A DNA stretch of 52,871 bases from Clostridium sp. MCC353 (GTDB lineage: Bacteria; Bacillota; Clostridia; Lachnospirales; Lachnospiraceae), in assembly GCF_018785315.1 (NCBI RefSeq), contig NZ_WQPN01000049.1, positions 1 through 52,871 on the forward strand, written 5' to 3'. The notes under the pieces are model-generated. The model did no database searches and was not told where the DNA came from. It saw only the letters and a list, made by a program, of their open reading frames with translations. The position numbers and the translations under genes are program-made. This document shows, piece after piece, positions 17,585 to 25,546 of this stretch; positions within the stretch are counted from its first letter, which is position 1; each line of letters starts with the position of its first letter.

Positions 17585-18661
17585 ATGGACATAAAAAAGA
17601 AGTTGCATGCAGGGGTGATTGGGTGCGGATTTATTGCGCAGACACAGTGGCTTTATTACCTTCATGAATTGGATGAATTTGAAATGGCGGCTCTTTGTGA
17701 CGCTTCAAAGGAACTTGTGGATTACTACGGAGACTATTATGGAGTAAAGAAGCGGTATACGGACTGGCGTCTTCTGCTGGAGGATAAAGAGATAGATGCT
17801 GTAATTGTACTGACAAAATGCCATGAAGAGATCTGTATCGCTGCTGCTGCAAATAAAAAACATGTTTTGGTTGAAAAGCCCCTTTGTGAGAACCTGGAAC
17901 AGGCGTGCCGCATTGAAGAAGCTGTTAATACATCCGGAGTGATTCTGATGGTAGGAGAGATGAAACGGTATGATCCGGGATTCCAGTATGCGATGCAGTG
18001 TTTTCAGAATATGAAAGATATCTGGATGATTAGAGCCAGAGATTTTTCGGATGGCCTTCAGCGGTCCTATGGCCAGATATATCCGGTACGGTTTGCAGCG
18101 GATATACCGGATGAAGTGAAGGAAAAGACGGCGGCAGAATTTGAAAAGGGACTTCGGGGGGTCACAAAAGAATTGCCGGGAAACTTATATGAGACGCTGC
18201 TGATGTGCGGAGTTCATAATATTGAACTTATGAGGGCGTCCTTCGGGGAACCAAAAAAAATTCTTCATTGTGATATTTGGAATGAAGGAGAAACTTTATC
18301 ATGTGAAATGGATTATGGGGATAAGTGCAGAGCCTTTTTTGAAGTGGGGCTTACCAATTATAAGTGGTTTGATGAAGAGATAACTGTTTATGGAGATGAA
18401 AAGGCTGTGACAGTCCGATTCCCCAATCCTCTTTTGAAAAATGCAGTTACAGAAGTCATCGTAAAAGAAAACTCAGATGGAGCAGTGGTAGAAAAACGGA
18501 TAGAGGCGTCTTATTCTGAAGCATTTAAAAATGAACTGATTCATTTTTACCAGTGTGTGACTGAACATAAAAAGCCATGGACTTCTATAGAGGAAGGAAA
18601 AACGGATATAAAAATCATGCAGGAGATATTTTCCAGCTATGCAGAAAGGATCAGAGGATGA
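17585..18661 (+). CDS. Gfo/Idh/MocA family oxidoreductase
   Basis: A 358-residue NAD(P)-dependent sugar or cyclitol oxidoreductase. The N-terminal Rossmann motif is GVIGCGFIAQTQW (about 10-22), and the family's EKPLCENL block (lysine important in catalysis) is near residue 97. A C-terminal alpha/beta domain follows. AAAGGAGG precedes the start. It probably oxidises or reduces the imported sugar or a derivative. The next gene encodes a metal-dependent hydrolase that could act on the product. The class is firm, the substrate unknown. Confidence 0.9.
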   Translation: MDIKKKLHAGVIGCGFIAQTQWLYYLHELDEFEMAALCDASKELVDYYGDYYGVKKRYTDWRLLLEDKEIDAVIVLTKCHEEICIAAAANKKHVLVEKPLCENLEQACRIEEAVNTSGVILMVGEMKRYDPGFQYAMQCFQNMKDIWMIRARDFSDGLQRSYGQIYPVRFAADIPDEVKEKTAAEFEKGLRGVTKELPGNLYETLLMCGVHNIELMRASFGEPKKILHCDIWNEGETLSCEMDYGDKCRAFFEVGLTNYKWFDEEITVYGDEKAVTVRFPNPLLKNAVTEVIVKENSDGAVVEKRIEASYSEAFKNELIHFYQCVTEHKKPWTSIEEGKTDIKIMQEIFSSYAERIRG

Positions 18662-19563
18662 ATCGTAAAATATATGTAGTTGACGCCCATGCCCATCCGC
18701 CCAGAGATGAAGTTTCCGTACAAAAAGAGCGTGCAGTTCCCCAATCCATGGAGGAAGTTGAATGCCGGTTTGAACAGGATCTGGAGAATTTGGTCTGCCA
18801 GATGGACCGGTTACAGGCAGATACGAAAATACTGCTTGCTATGCCTTCCGATATCGAGCATCTGTTCCACTTTGGTGAGACAGGGGCGTTATCCCGGATC
18901 AGGACATATACAACAGAAGAATGGATTATAAAAGCGCATAGAAGGTATCCTCAACGATTCTTAGGTGTGGCGTGTTTAAATCCATTGGAACCGGATTCTA
19001 TTGAGCATCTGGAGTATTTGGTGAAGGAACATGGGTTCCGGGGCGCTAAGATACATCAGGCTCACTACAACATCAGTGCGGATGATGAGAGATTAACCCC
19101 ATTTTATAACAAATGCATAGAGCTTGACATTGCTGTGGCTTTTCATACAGGTTTTCCGCCTGAGCGCGGCATCGATCATTACATAACGTCCATGCCTCAT
19201 TCTTTGGATGAACTGGCGTGCCATTTTCCAGAATTAAAAATTATTATGTGCCATACAGGAGGAAACTGGTATCAGGATGGCGTGATGATTGCCATGAGAA
19301 ATCCTAATATTATGGTAGATATAGCCGGACTGCCCTGGATATGTGAAAGGCTGGTTTGGCCCAGAACGGATGGTAAAGGGCTTATCAGGCGTATTATTCA
19401 ATTGCTGGGTGCGGACCGTGTCTTGTTTGGAACGGATAATATGGATGAAGACATGAATTTATGCTATATGGAGGAGTTGGGTTTAACCGATAATGAATTA
19501 AACATGGTAATGGGAGAAAATGCCGAAAAGTTATTTAAAATTGATAGGGGGACAGGAATGTGA
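18658..19563 (+). CDS. Amidohydrolase family protein (COG2159, TIM-barrel metal hydrolase)
   Basis: A 301-residue protein with the HxH metal motif at the N-terminus (VDAHAHPP), a barrel histidine in AVAFHTGFPP, another in IIMCHTGGNW, and the C-terminal aspartate in VLFGTDNMDED. That is the metal-ligand set of the ACMSD/2-pyrone-4,6-dicarboxylate hydrolase-like branch. The start at 18658 overlaps the preceding stop by ATGA; a longer frame from 18577 lies inside the upstream gene and is not needed. Coupled to an oxidoreductase and a propeller protein, it may open a lactone or hydrolyse a sugar-acid ester. The reaction is not established. Confidence 0.85.
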   Translation: MNRKIYVVDAHAHPPRDEVSVQKERAVPQSMEEVECRFEQDLENLVCQMDRLQADTKILLAMPSDIEHLFHFGETGALSRIRTYTTEEWIIKAHRRYPQRFLGVACLNPLEPDSIEHLEYLVKEHGFRGAKIHQAHYNISADDERLTPFYNKCIELDIAVAFHTGFPPERGIDHYITSMPHSLDELACHFPELKIIMCHTGGNWYQDGVMIAMRNPNIMVDIAGLPWICERLVWPRTDGKGLIRRIIQLLGADRVLFGTDNMDEDMNLCYMEELGLTDNELNMVMGENAEKLFKIDRGTGM

Positions 19564-20567
19564 AACTGTTAAAAGGAGACCATAAACGGGATTTTGAAAT
19601 AGGGACTTTCTTTGTAAGAGGAGAATACCGGTATTCCCTGGAACCGTTTTACGGAAAATTGCCGGACTTTTTAAGGTTTACCCCATTCTCGGGAGGCTGC
19701 TGCGACAAAGAGGATAATTTGTTTCTTGTAACCAGGGACTGGCAGCATCCGGTTGTAATGCTGGATAAAGACGGAAACTATGTGCGGGATTTCGGAAAGG
19801 GGCTGTTCCAGAATCTGCATACCCTTTGTGTTACGGAAGAAAATACCCTTTTATGCGTGGACTCAGACCGGCATGTGGTCCGGGAAATAGACGTGTACGG
19901 CGGCCTGATCCGTGATATCGGCCAATTGGATACTCCCAGTGACAGCGGACATGACGGGGCTGTTTGGCAGAAAATGCAAAGGAGCGGAGAATTGATTGCC
20001 ACGGATATCAGATTCAATTCTGACTGGGCCTTTGTAGAAGGGTTAAAGACGATAAAAAGAGCAGCAGAACCGTTTAACAGGCCGACGGGAGTTTCTATAA
20101 GCCCTAAAGGAGATATTTTTGTCAGCGATGGTTATTGCAATGCGGCGGTTCATAAGTTTTCAAAAAATGGAGAGCTTTTGATGACGTGGGGAGGACCTGG
20201 TAATGAACCGGGAAAATTTGTGATTCCTCATGGCATTTGGGTTGATAAGTTCTGCAGGGTATGGGTGGCAGACCGGGAAGGCAACAGTGTTCATATTTTT
20301 TCTGAAGAAGGTGAACTTCTCGGCTATATGAAAGAAGGGCTGTATCAGCCGTCAGATCTATGGTCCGACGGAACTTATGTATACATCGGAGAGAGAGGCG
20401 GCCAAATAACCATGATTGATATGGATTTAAATATTGTATCTCAATTAGGTTTTTACAATTCCCCTTTAAGAACACATGGAATTTGCGGTACTGCGTCGGG
20501 AGAACTCATACTCATGCCTCTTCATTCCTATGATGGGATTTACCTTATGAAGTTAAAGCCGCTTTAA
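19560..20567 (+). CDS. NHL-repeat six-bladed beta-propeller protein
   Basis: A 335-residue protein starting with GTG that overlaps the preceding stop codon, with an AGGGGG site upstream. It has repeated NHL-type blades (GGCCDKEDNLFLVTRDW; RPTGVSISPKGDIFVSDGY; VIPHGIWVDKFCRVWVADRE; QPSDLWSDGTYVYIGERGG). No signal peptide is seen. The family includes peptidyl-hydroxyglycine lyase-like and gluconolactonase-like enzymes. Position after an oxidoreductase and an amidohydrolase fits a lactonase or isomerase step in the same catabolic route, which is inference. Last gene before the LacI regulator. Confidence 0.82.
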   Translation: MKLLKGDHKRDFEIGTFFVRGEYRYSLEPFYGKLPDFLRFTPFSGGCCDKEDNLFLVTRDWQHPVVMLDKDGNYVRDFGKGLFQNLHTLCVTEENTLLCVDSDRHVVREIDVYGGLIRDIGQLDTPSDSGHDGAVWQKMQRSGELIATDIRFNSDWAFVEGLKTIKRAAEPFNRPTGVSISPKGDIFVSDGYCNAAVHKFSKNGELLMTWGGPGNEPGKFVIPHGIWVDKFCRVWVADREGNSVHIFSEEGELLGYMKEGLYQPSDLWSDGTYVYIGERGGQITMIDMDLNIVSQLGFYNSPLRTHGICGTASGELILMPLHSYDGIYLMKLKPL

Positions 20568-20574
20568 TAATCGA

Positions 20575-20603
20575 TTGACAATACAAAAATAACTGGTTAT
20601 ATT
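20575..20603 (+). promoter_or_regulatory. Promoter of the LacI-family regulator
   Basis: TTGACA (20575-20580), a 17-bp spacer and TATATT (20598-20603). The palindrome ATAACTGGTTAT (20589-20600) overlaps spacer and -10. It shares the AC-Y-GGT core of the GGGACCGGTCCC sites, which hints at weaker autoregulation. Confidence 0.7.
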
Positions 20604-20648
20604 AAAATCAATTATAAAAGTAAGAATCTTATTTAAGGGGCATGGGAA

Positions 20649-21662
20649 ATGACAATTAGGGATATTGCAAAATTGGCCGGTGTGGGGAAGTCTACTGTAT
20701 CCAGAATTTTGAGTAATACAGGTTATGTGAATGAGGAAACCAGAAAGAAAGTAGAAGCTGTCATGAAGGAGTATAACTATATTCCGTCGGCAACTGCCAG
20801 ATATCTTTCAAAAGGTGAAACAGATACGATTGGTGTGATTATTCCGGAATCCAGTAATCCGTTTTACGGGGAAGTGGTCAGCGGAATAAGTGCCTTAGCC
20901 GATCTCAATGATATAAGTATGCTTCTGTGCAACACGAATAATAATCCGGAAAAAGAGGCAAAGGCTTTGAGGATGCTTCGGGAACATTGGATTAAAGGTT
21001 TGATTCTTACGCCTGCATTTGATTCCAGTGATGAAAAAGATATGCAGGGACTGATACAGATGTTGAAAGACATGAACATCCCGGTGGTCACTTTAGACCG
21101 TTCCGTATTATCCGGAACATGGAGCAGCGTGGTGTTTGATAACTTTGGCGGCGCTTATGACGCGGTTTCGGCATTGATTAAAGGCGGAAACAGCCAGATT
21201 GGAATTATTACAGGCAATCAAAAAAGTATTGTAGCTCAGGAACGTCTGGGAGGATATCTGAAGGCATTGGAAGACTGCCGCATAGCAATAAATCCGGATT
21301 ATATATTTGAGAGTGATTCTACCGAAGGGCAGGCTTATGCGATAACAAAGAAACTTCTGGCCGAAAAGAAACTGCCTGAAGCGATGTTCGTGTGTAATAA
21401 CCTGACAAGCAAGGGTTTCTTGAAAGCTGTATTTGAGGAAGAATTAGTTCTTGGAAAAGATGTCTGCTTTGTGGGATTTGACCACGTGGAAGCGCTGGAT
21501 ATATTAAATATTAATGCCAGTTATGTGGAGCGTGACGCTGTAAACATGGGATGGATAGCCATGCAGCTCTTGCTGGAGAGTTTTGAAAATCCGGATAAGG
21601 AAATTCGAAAACAGATGATACCTGCGGAACTGGTGTTAAAGGGATCGGAAAAGAGAATATAG
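20649..21662 (+). CDS. LacI-family transcriptional regulator
   Basis: A 337-residue repressor. The N-terminal helix-turn-helix reads TIRDIAKLAGVGKSTVSRIL with the hinge SATARYLSKG. The sugar-sensing core resembles ribose-binding protein (IGVIIPESSNPFYGEVVSGI; VCFVGFDHVEALDIL). It lies between the transport/catabolic operon and the aldehyde dehydrogenase, both preceded by GGGACCGGTCCC. It is therefore the likely local repressor, released by a pathway sugar or intermediate. The effector is unknown. Confidence 0.93.
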   Translation: MTIRDIAKLAGVGKSTVSRILSNTGYVNEETRKKVEAVMKEYNYIPSATARYLSKGETDTIGVIIPESSNPFYGEVVSGISALADLNDISMLLCNTNNNPEKEAKALRMLREHWIKGLILTPAFDSSDEKDMQGLIQMLKDMNIPVVTLDRSVLSGTWSSVVFDNFGGAYDAVSALIKGGNSQIGIITGNQKSIVAQERLGGYLKALEDCRIAINPDYIFESDSTEGQAYAITKKLLAEKKLPEAMFVCNNLTSKGFLKAVFEEELVLGKDVCFVGFDHVEALDILNINASYVERDAVNMGWIAMQLLLESFENPDKEIRKQMIPAELVLKGSEKRI

Positions 21663-21707
21663 AATATAGAAAGGATGTAGTTGTCAGCAGTGAATTAAGC
21701 ACGTAAT

Positions 21708-21719
21708 GGGACCGGTCCC
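21708..21719. promoter_or_regulatory. GGGACCGGTCCC operator, site 2
   Basis: Identical to the 14216-14227 palindrome, 55 bp upstream of the aldehyde dehydrogenase start. A TTGTCA at 21681 with 17-bp spacing would put a poor -10 (TAATGG, 21704-21709) at the operator's left edge. That layout suits repression by promoter occlusion. Confidence 0.65.
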
Positions 21720-21774
21720 TTTATGCTTGTCTTCTTAGTACCCATGCATGATATTTGGAAAGGAAAGATGTGAT

Positions 21775-23214
21775 ATGAAGATTTTTATAAACGGGTTTCA
21801 GGAAATACAGAATAACAGGCCAGTAAAAAAAATAATAAATCCAGCCAATGGAGAAGTGTTAGCAGAATTGTATCAGGCAGGCGCAGATGATGGAGAACAA
21901 ATTTTAGCTGCTGCTGAGGAAGGATACCGCAGATGGTCCGGTTTTTCAATGTTGGAGAGAGCGGAAATACTTGAAAAGTATGCACAGCTTTTGGCTGATA
22001 ATAAGGAAGAAATTGCGCAGACAGAATGCCGCGATATGGGTAAAATTATTCGGGAGTGCAGGGGAGAGGTTGAAACAGCCATAGCATTAACGAAAGGATA
22101 CGTAGAAAAGGCAAAGCATTTATACGGGCATGTGATATCTCAGAACCAAAAGGGGCTTGAACATGATTTGATCTTTACCAGAAGAGAGCCTTTGGGCGTA
22201 ATTCTGTGTATCGTACCCTTTAACTATCCGGTGGAACTGTTTACACATAAAGTCATAGCGGCGCTGATTATGGGAAATTCTGTAATTGTGAAGCTGCCTT
22301 CGCAAAATCCCATGCCATTGTTCCGGATAACAGAACTTATGGTGGAAGCAGGAGTACCCGCATCCGCAGTTTCTCTTGTTTTTGCAGACAGAGAGTTTGT
22401 ACGTGATAACCTTATTAAGAGTTCCAGAATTCAAGCGATCTCTCTGACAGGAAGCACACAGGCGGGAATTGATATTTTTGAAAACTCGTCGGAAACACTG
22501 CATCGGCTGTTTTTGGAATTAGGCGGCAATGATCCTCTTATTATTTTTGAAGATGCTGATTTAGATTATGCCGTGGAGGAAATCGTCAATAGCCGGTTAA
22601 GCAATACAGGGCAGATTTGCTGTGCCAGCAAGAGGTTCCTTGTTCATGAATCTATAGCAGATGATTTAGTGGAGCGGTTGAAAGTCCGTCTGGATAAAGT
22701 TAAAATGGGGAATCCAAAAGAAGAGGATACAGAAATAGGATGTATCATATCCGAAAAGGCGGCCTCTGCTGTCATGGAACAAATCCAGAAAACGATCGGG
22801 CAAGGCGCAGAATGTGTATATGGCGGCAGCGTATGTGACAGGACTTTTGTACATCCAACAATCTTAGTACATGTTACCAGGGAAATGGATATTGCGTCAG
22901 ACATGGAGGTGTTCGGACCAGTTATTCCGATTATCACATTTAAAGAGGAAGAAGAAGCGATTGAAATTGCGAATCAGTCCATATACGGCCTGGAAGCTTC
23001 TATTATTACGAAAGATCTGCCCAAGGCTTTAAAGGTGGCTGAACTTCTGCAGGCCGGCACAGTCGTAGTCAACGGCGCAGGCAGCTACAGACATATGGAT
23101 ATGCCATTTGGCGGTTATAAAATGTCCGGTCTTGGGAGGGAAGGAATTTCGACTGCTTTAGAGGAATTCAGCCAGGAGAAATCGTATGTAATTAAGAAGA
23201 TATTTAACAGATAA
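21775..23214 (+). CDS. NAD-dependent aldehyde dehydrogenase family protein
   Basis: A 479-residue dehydrogenase of the succinate-semialdehyde/lactaldehyde type. Visible motifs are VPFNYPVELF, the cofactor-binding GNSVIVKLPSQNP, LTGSTQAG, the general-base glutamate in LELGGNDPLII and the catalytic cysteine in TGQICCASKRF. The C-terminal FGGYKMSGLGREG block is present. I use the ATG at 21775, with AAAGGAAAG upstream, rather than the in-frame ATG at 21748. Its own operator and likely promoter make it a separate unit of the same regulon. It would oxidise an aldehyde produced from the imported compound. Confidence 0.93.
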   Translation: MKIFINGFQEIQNNRPVKKIINPANGEVLAELYQAGADDGEQILAAAEEGYRRWSGFSMLERAEILEKYAQLLADNKEEIAQTECRDMGKIIRECRGEVETAIALTKGYVEKAKHLYGHVISQNQKGLEHDLIFTRREPLGVILCIVPFNYPVELFTHKVIAALIMGNSVIVKLPSQNPMPLFRITELMVEAGVPASAVSLVFADREFVRDNLIKSSRIQAISLTGSTQAGIDIFENSSETLHRLFLELGGNDPLIIFEDADLDYAVEEIVNSRLSNTGQICCASKRFLVHESIADDLVERLKVRLDKVKMGNPKEEDTEIGCIISEKAASAVMEQIQKTIGQGAECVYGGSVCDRTFVHPTILVHVTREMDIASDMEVFGPVIPIITFKEEEEAIEIANQSIYGLEASIITKDLPKALKVAELLQAGTVVVNGAGSYRHMDMPFGGYKMSGLGREGISTALEEFSQEKSYVIKKIFNR

Positions 23215-23323
23215 AATTAGAAATTATAAAATACCGCCGTCACCCACCCCCAAAATGCCGGAAAAACGGAAAATACAGCGGGATATGGGACTGAAGACAT
23301 TGCGGGAAGCAAATGTTTTAACG

Positions 23324-23408
23324 GGGCTCTGGGAGGGAGAAACACCTTCCCAGGGCCTTTTTAAACCGCCCCGAATACTTTTCCAGATCATCCGGTTCAG
23401 GAATTACG
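23324..23408 (-). pseudogene. HicB antitoxin C-terminal fragment (duplicate)
   Basis: This 85-bp stretch matches the 3' end of the intact hicB (24359-24443) closely, with the 47 bases on its right side identical. On the minus strand it reads VIPEPDDLEKYSGRF. It includes the same inverted repeat (GGGCTCTGGGA...TCCCAGGGCC) that ends the intact gene. Homology stops abruptly at 23408, where a different dispersed repeat begins. It is a remnant of a decayed or partly duplicated hicAB module. Confidence 0.85.
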
Positions 23409-23446
23409 CCGCGGAAGCGACCCGCCGCAGGCGGAGAATCCCGCGA
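23401..23446. repeat. 46-bp dispersed repeat, copy 1
   Basis: Matches 39540-39585 at 42 of 46 positions, in the same orientation. The shared core GCCGCAGGCGGAGAATCCC includes a small GC-rich inverted repeat. Here it abuts the HicB fragment; at the second site it lies beyond the cold-shock gene. Confidence 0.8.
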
Positions 23447-23504
23447 GCGGGATTCCTTCTTGAACATGAGCATTAAAATTCGGAAAGAGAGATGAAGGTA
23501 CAAA

Positions 23505-23533
23505 TTGACACGATAGGTGACACAAAATATAAT
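23505..23533 (+). promoter_or_regulatory. Consensus promoter of the PIN toxin-antitoxin pair
   Basis: TTGACA (23505-23510), a 17-bp spacer and TATAAT (23528-23533), a perfect sigma-A consensus. CACAA...TTGTG flanks the -10 as an inverted repeat, which fits tight autoregulation by an antitoxin complex. Confidence 0.8.
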
Positions 23534-23557
23534 TATTGTGTGAACAGACTGGATGGG

Positions 23558-23572
23558 ATATACTAAGTATAT
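23558..23572. promoter_or_regulatory. Palindrome ATATACTAAGTATAT, candidate antitoxin operator
   Basis: A perfect 7-1-7 palindrome about 20 bp downstream of the predicted transcription start of the toxin-antitoxin operon and about 80 bp before the antitoxin ATG. Type II modules usually repress themselves through such sites; binding is inferred. Confidence 0.45.
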
Positions 23573-23649
23573 AGATGAGTCAATACAGATATGGAAATTA
23601 TATATAATAACCAGATAAAAACAGAACAGATTGAAAAGGAGTGGTTTGA

Positions 23650-23895
23650 ATGACAGTAATAAAAGAGCAGGCAATAGAATTGATCAAACGTTTGCCGGAT
23701 GATAAAGTTTTTTATGTGGTCAGTATTCTCGAGGGTTTGGAGGGCCTTTATTCCGAAAGAGAGGAAATAAGGCTGACAGATTCACAAAAAGCTTATCAAA
23801 GCCTTCAGAATTTGAGAAAAAAAGGGACTGCGGAGCTTGACTATAAAGCAGAATTGATACAGGCCTTGGAGGAAAAATATGAGAGTCTTGGTTGA
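23650..23895 (+). CDS. Putative type II antitoxin partner of a PIN toxin
   Basis: An 81-residue acidic, helical protein (MTVIKEQAIELIKRLPDDKV...) with AAAGGAG upstream. No DNA-binding fold can be named with certainty. Its stop lies inside the start of the PIN-domain gene (17-bp overlap), the usual antitoxin-first arrangement. It would bind and neutralise the toxin and repress the shared promoter. The assignment rests on context and size. Confidence 0.75.
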   Translation: MTVIKEQAIELIKRLPDDKVFYVVSILEGLEGLYSEREEIRLTDSQKAYQSLQNLRKKGTAELDYKAELIQALEEKYESLG

Positions 23896-24292
23896 TACAA
23901 ATGTTATTATAGATGCTTTAATTGGCAGGCCGCCTTACTTTGATGATGCGGATAAGATCATTGAGATGTGTGCAAATAAGAAAATCCATGGATATTTAGC
24001 AGCTCATTCCATCCCTAATATTTTTTATATCTTACGAAAACATCTATCATTAGAAGCAAGACGTTCAGCTATTGTGAATCTATGCAATATTTTTACAATA
24101 GAAAGCATTGATTCTGAAAAAATAATTAAGGCAATTAAAAATGAAAACTTTGCAGATTTTGAAGACTGTCTGCAGGATGAATGCGCCGTCTCTGTTCAGG
24201 CCGATTACATCATCACCAGAAACATTAAGGATTTTATACAGGCCCAGGTAAAGGCGGTTTTACCTCATGAATTTTTAGAACTATTAAGATAA
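23879..24292 (+). CDS. PIN-domain toxin, VapC-like ribonuclease
   Basis: A 137-residue PIN nuclease. Acidic metal ligands are seen in LVDTNVIIDAL (Asp5), in FEDCLQDECA and in ITRNIKDF, the order and spacing of type II PIN toxins. The family cleaves RNA using Mg/Mn. It overlaps the antitoxin gene by 17 bp. No terminator separates it from the convergent hicB end at 24311. Confidence 0.88.
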   Translation: MRVLVDTNVIIDALIGRPPYFDDADKIIEMCANKKIHGYLAAHSIPNIFYILRKHLSLEARRSAIVNLCNIFTIESIDSEKIIKAIKNENFADFEDCLQDECAVSVQADYIITRNIKDFIQAQVKAVLPHEFLELLR

Positions 24293-24310
24293 AAAGAGAC
24301 CATATATACC

Positions 24311-24637
24311 TCAGAGAATGGGTATCTTTCCTCGTATTACAGCGTACTTTTCAAAAGAGGGCCCTGGGAGAGGAAATACCTTCCCAGGGCCCCCTCTAAA
24401 CCGCCCCGAATACTTTTCCAGATCATCCGGTTCAGGAATTACGCATCCGGTTTCTATGGCCGCCTCAAGCCAGGCCTGTTTCGCATTTTTTATATTAGCT
24501 ATCGCATTCTCCAATGTATCTGCACAGGTTATACAGCCTTTTAACTCAGGATAAGATACAATATAACCGCCTTCATCGGAATCCTCTATGATCTCCATTT
24601 TGTAAGGAAGCTTCATATATTCATCAATTGTCTTCAT
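24311..24637 (-). CDS. HicB-family antitoxin
   Basis: A 108-residue HicB-type protein: IIEDSDEGGYIVSYPELKGC with TADTLENAI-like sequence is the partial RNase-H fold that covers the toxin. The usual PEPDDLEKYSGRF segment follows. After that the protein runs through a GC-rich inverted repeat (GGGCCCTGGGA, 24359-24392) and ends in an unrelated short tail. The ribbon-helix-helix domain found in many longer HicB proteins is missing, so self-repression may be altered. It overlaps hicA by 14 bp, with the toxin gene first in the operon. Confidence 0.88.
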   Translation of the reverse strand: MKTIDEYMKLPYKMEIIEDSDEGGYIVSYPELKGCITCADTLENAIANIKNAKQAWLEAAIETGCVIPEPDDLEKYSGRFRGGPGKVFPLPGPSFEKYAVIRGKIPIL

Positions 24638-24878
24638 CGTTCATCGCCTCGCTTTCCACAATCTCTCTTACCATCTGAACATAAATCTCTTTTATTGGTT
24701 CATGTTTGGGAATCGTTATCGGCATACATCCCGGTTTACGGAAGGTATAGTGGCTGTCGCAGCCTTTCGGTGCCTTCATCTCATATCCATATGATTCCAA
24801 GATACGCCGAAGTTTTTCAAAACGTAAATCTTTTGACAGTGAGCTGATCCTGTATAATAATTTATCCCATTGTGACAT
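24624..24878 (-). CDS. HicA-family mRNA interferase toxin
   Basis: An 84-residue HicA-like protein with a double-stranded-RNA-binding fold. The catalytic histidine lies in CDSHYTFRKPG and the family block KPGCMPITIPKHEPIKEIYV follows. Slightly longer than classical HicA (about 60-80 residues). AAGGAG precedes the ATG. It is first in the hicAB operon, which is the typical order. It would block translation by cleaving mRNA when HicB is depleted. Confidence 0.87.
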   Translation of the reverse strand: MSQWDKLLYRISSLSKDLRFEKLRRILESYGYEMKAPKGCDSHYTFRKPGCMPITIPKHEPIKEIYVQMVREIVESEAMNDEDN

Positions 24879-24893
24879 GATTTACTCCTTTGT

Positions 24894-24923
24894 ATTATAT
24901 TGTGGTATCGTATATGGTGTCGA
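24894..24923 (-). promoter_or_regulatory. Promoter of hicAB
   Basis: On the minus strand TCGACA (24923-24918), an 18-bp spacer and TATAAT (24899-24894), about 15 bp upstream of the hicA start and just before its ribosome site. Confidence 0.6.
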
Positions 24924-25176
24924 TCTTATCGCTGGATTTTTTTGAATTAAGATCTGTTAATTGTTACTTTTTATCAGGCATGCGCATTTACTTTAATAGC
25001 CGGAGGATGGACAGAGACTGTCTATGGTTTAGAGGGGTTAGAGAGAGTTTATTGGATGAATATAAAGGTCCAGTCTGGGAAGAAAAGAGATTTTTATTGC
25101 TTTAGTGGAATGAAATCAGAAAAATGATATATTATAGCAATACCTATGAACTCAGAAATGAAATGTCTATTTTTAT

Positions 25177-25206
25177 AAAAAAACCGCTTTGCAAGAAACA
25201 AAGCGG
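25177..25206 (-). terminator. Minus-strand intrinsic terminator
   Basis: CCGCTTTG-N7-CAAAGCGG with seven A residues on its left, that is seven U residues at the 3' end of a minus-strand RNA. No minus-strand gene lies to the right, so it would end an RNA starting within 25207-25546, for example the structured element next to it. Confidence 0.6.
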
Positions 25207-25213
25207 GTATACT

Positions 25214-25265
25214 TTATAGGGGGGCCGGCTAAGGTTCGACCCTTAGCCGGTATGAGTATGAAAAA
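25214..25265. other. GGGGGG-hairpin-TATGAGTATG element, copy 2
   Basis: TTATAGGGGGG, then a perfect 10-bp stem (25225-25250, loop TTCGAC), then TATGAGTATGAAAAA. The flanking bases equal those of 1871-1915 while the stem sequence differs but stays paired. Just beyond it, 25265-25310 contains another hairpin (TTTCAAGT with ACTTGAAA). It lies about 290 bp upstream of mreB. A TATACT at 25208 could start a plus-strand RNA. On the minus strand the RNA would run straight into the 25177-25206 terminator. Confidence 0.55.
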
Positions 25266-25430
25266 GCTTTGTGATTTCAAGTCATTTACTTGAAACAAAG
25301 GCCCGTTACTCTTTCGAATAACGTACTTAAAGTATAAAAAACAATTGTGACGAAAGTGTGTACCTATCATAAAAAAAGCATAAAGAAAATAAAAAATAAA
25401 AAAACCCTTTAAAAACACTTAGAGATTGTA

Positions 25431-25436
25431 TATAAT
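25431..25436 (+). promoter_or_regulatory. Probable -10 box of the mreB promoter
   Basis: TATAAT about 110 bp upstream of the mreB start, with a poor -35 (TTTAAA) at 17-bp spacing. The rest of 24924-25546 holds the structured element and no convincing gene. Confidence 0.5.
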
Positions 25437-25546
25437 AGTAACGATAGTTTAAACTGGCAATGAGTGGCTGCTGCCACTGTTTAGTAATAGAGAGTAATCA
25501 TAGAGAGAAAAGTTTGTATGAAGCAGTATGAACAGGAGGAACATAT

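Noticed and set aside
24890-25105. A 71-codon plus-strand ORF after hicA
   Set aside because: It overlaps the hicAB promoter, has no ribosome site, and its composition does not look like a protein of this genome.
25225-25250. tRNA T-arm-like GGTTCGACCC
   Set aside because: No acceptor, D-arm or anticodon arm around it; it is the loop of the GGGGGG element hairpin.
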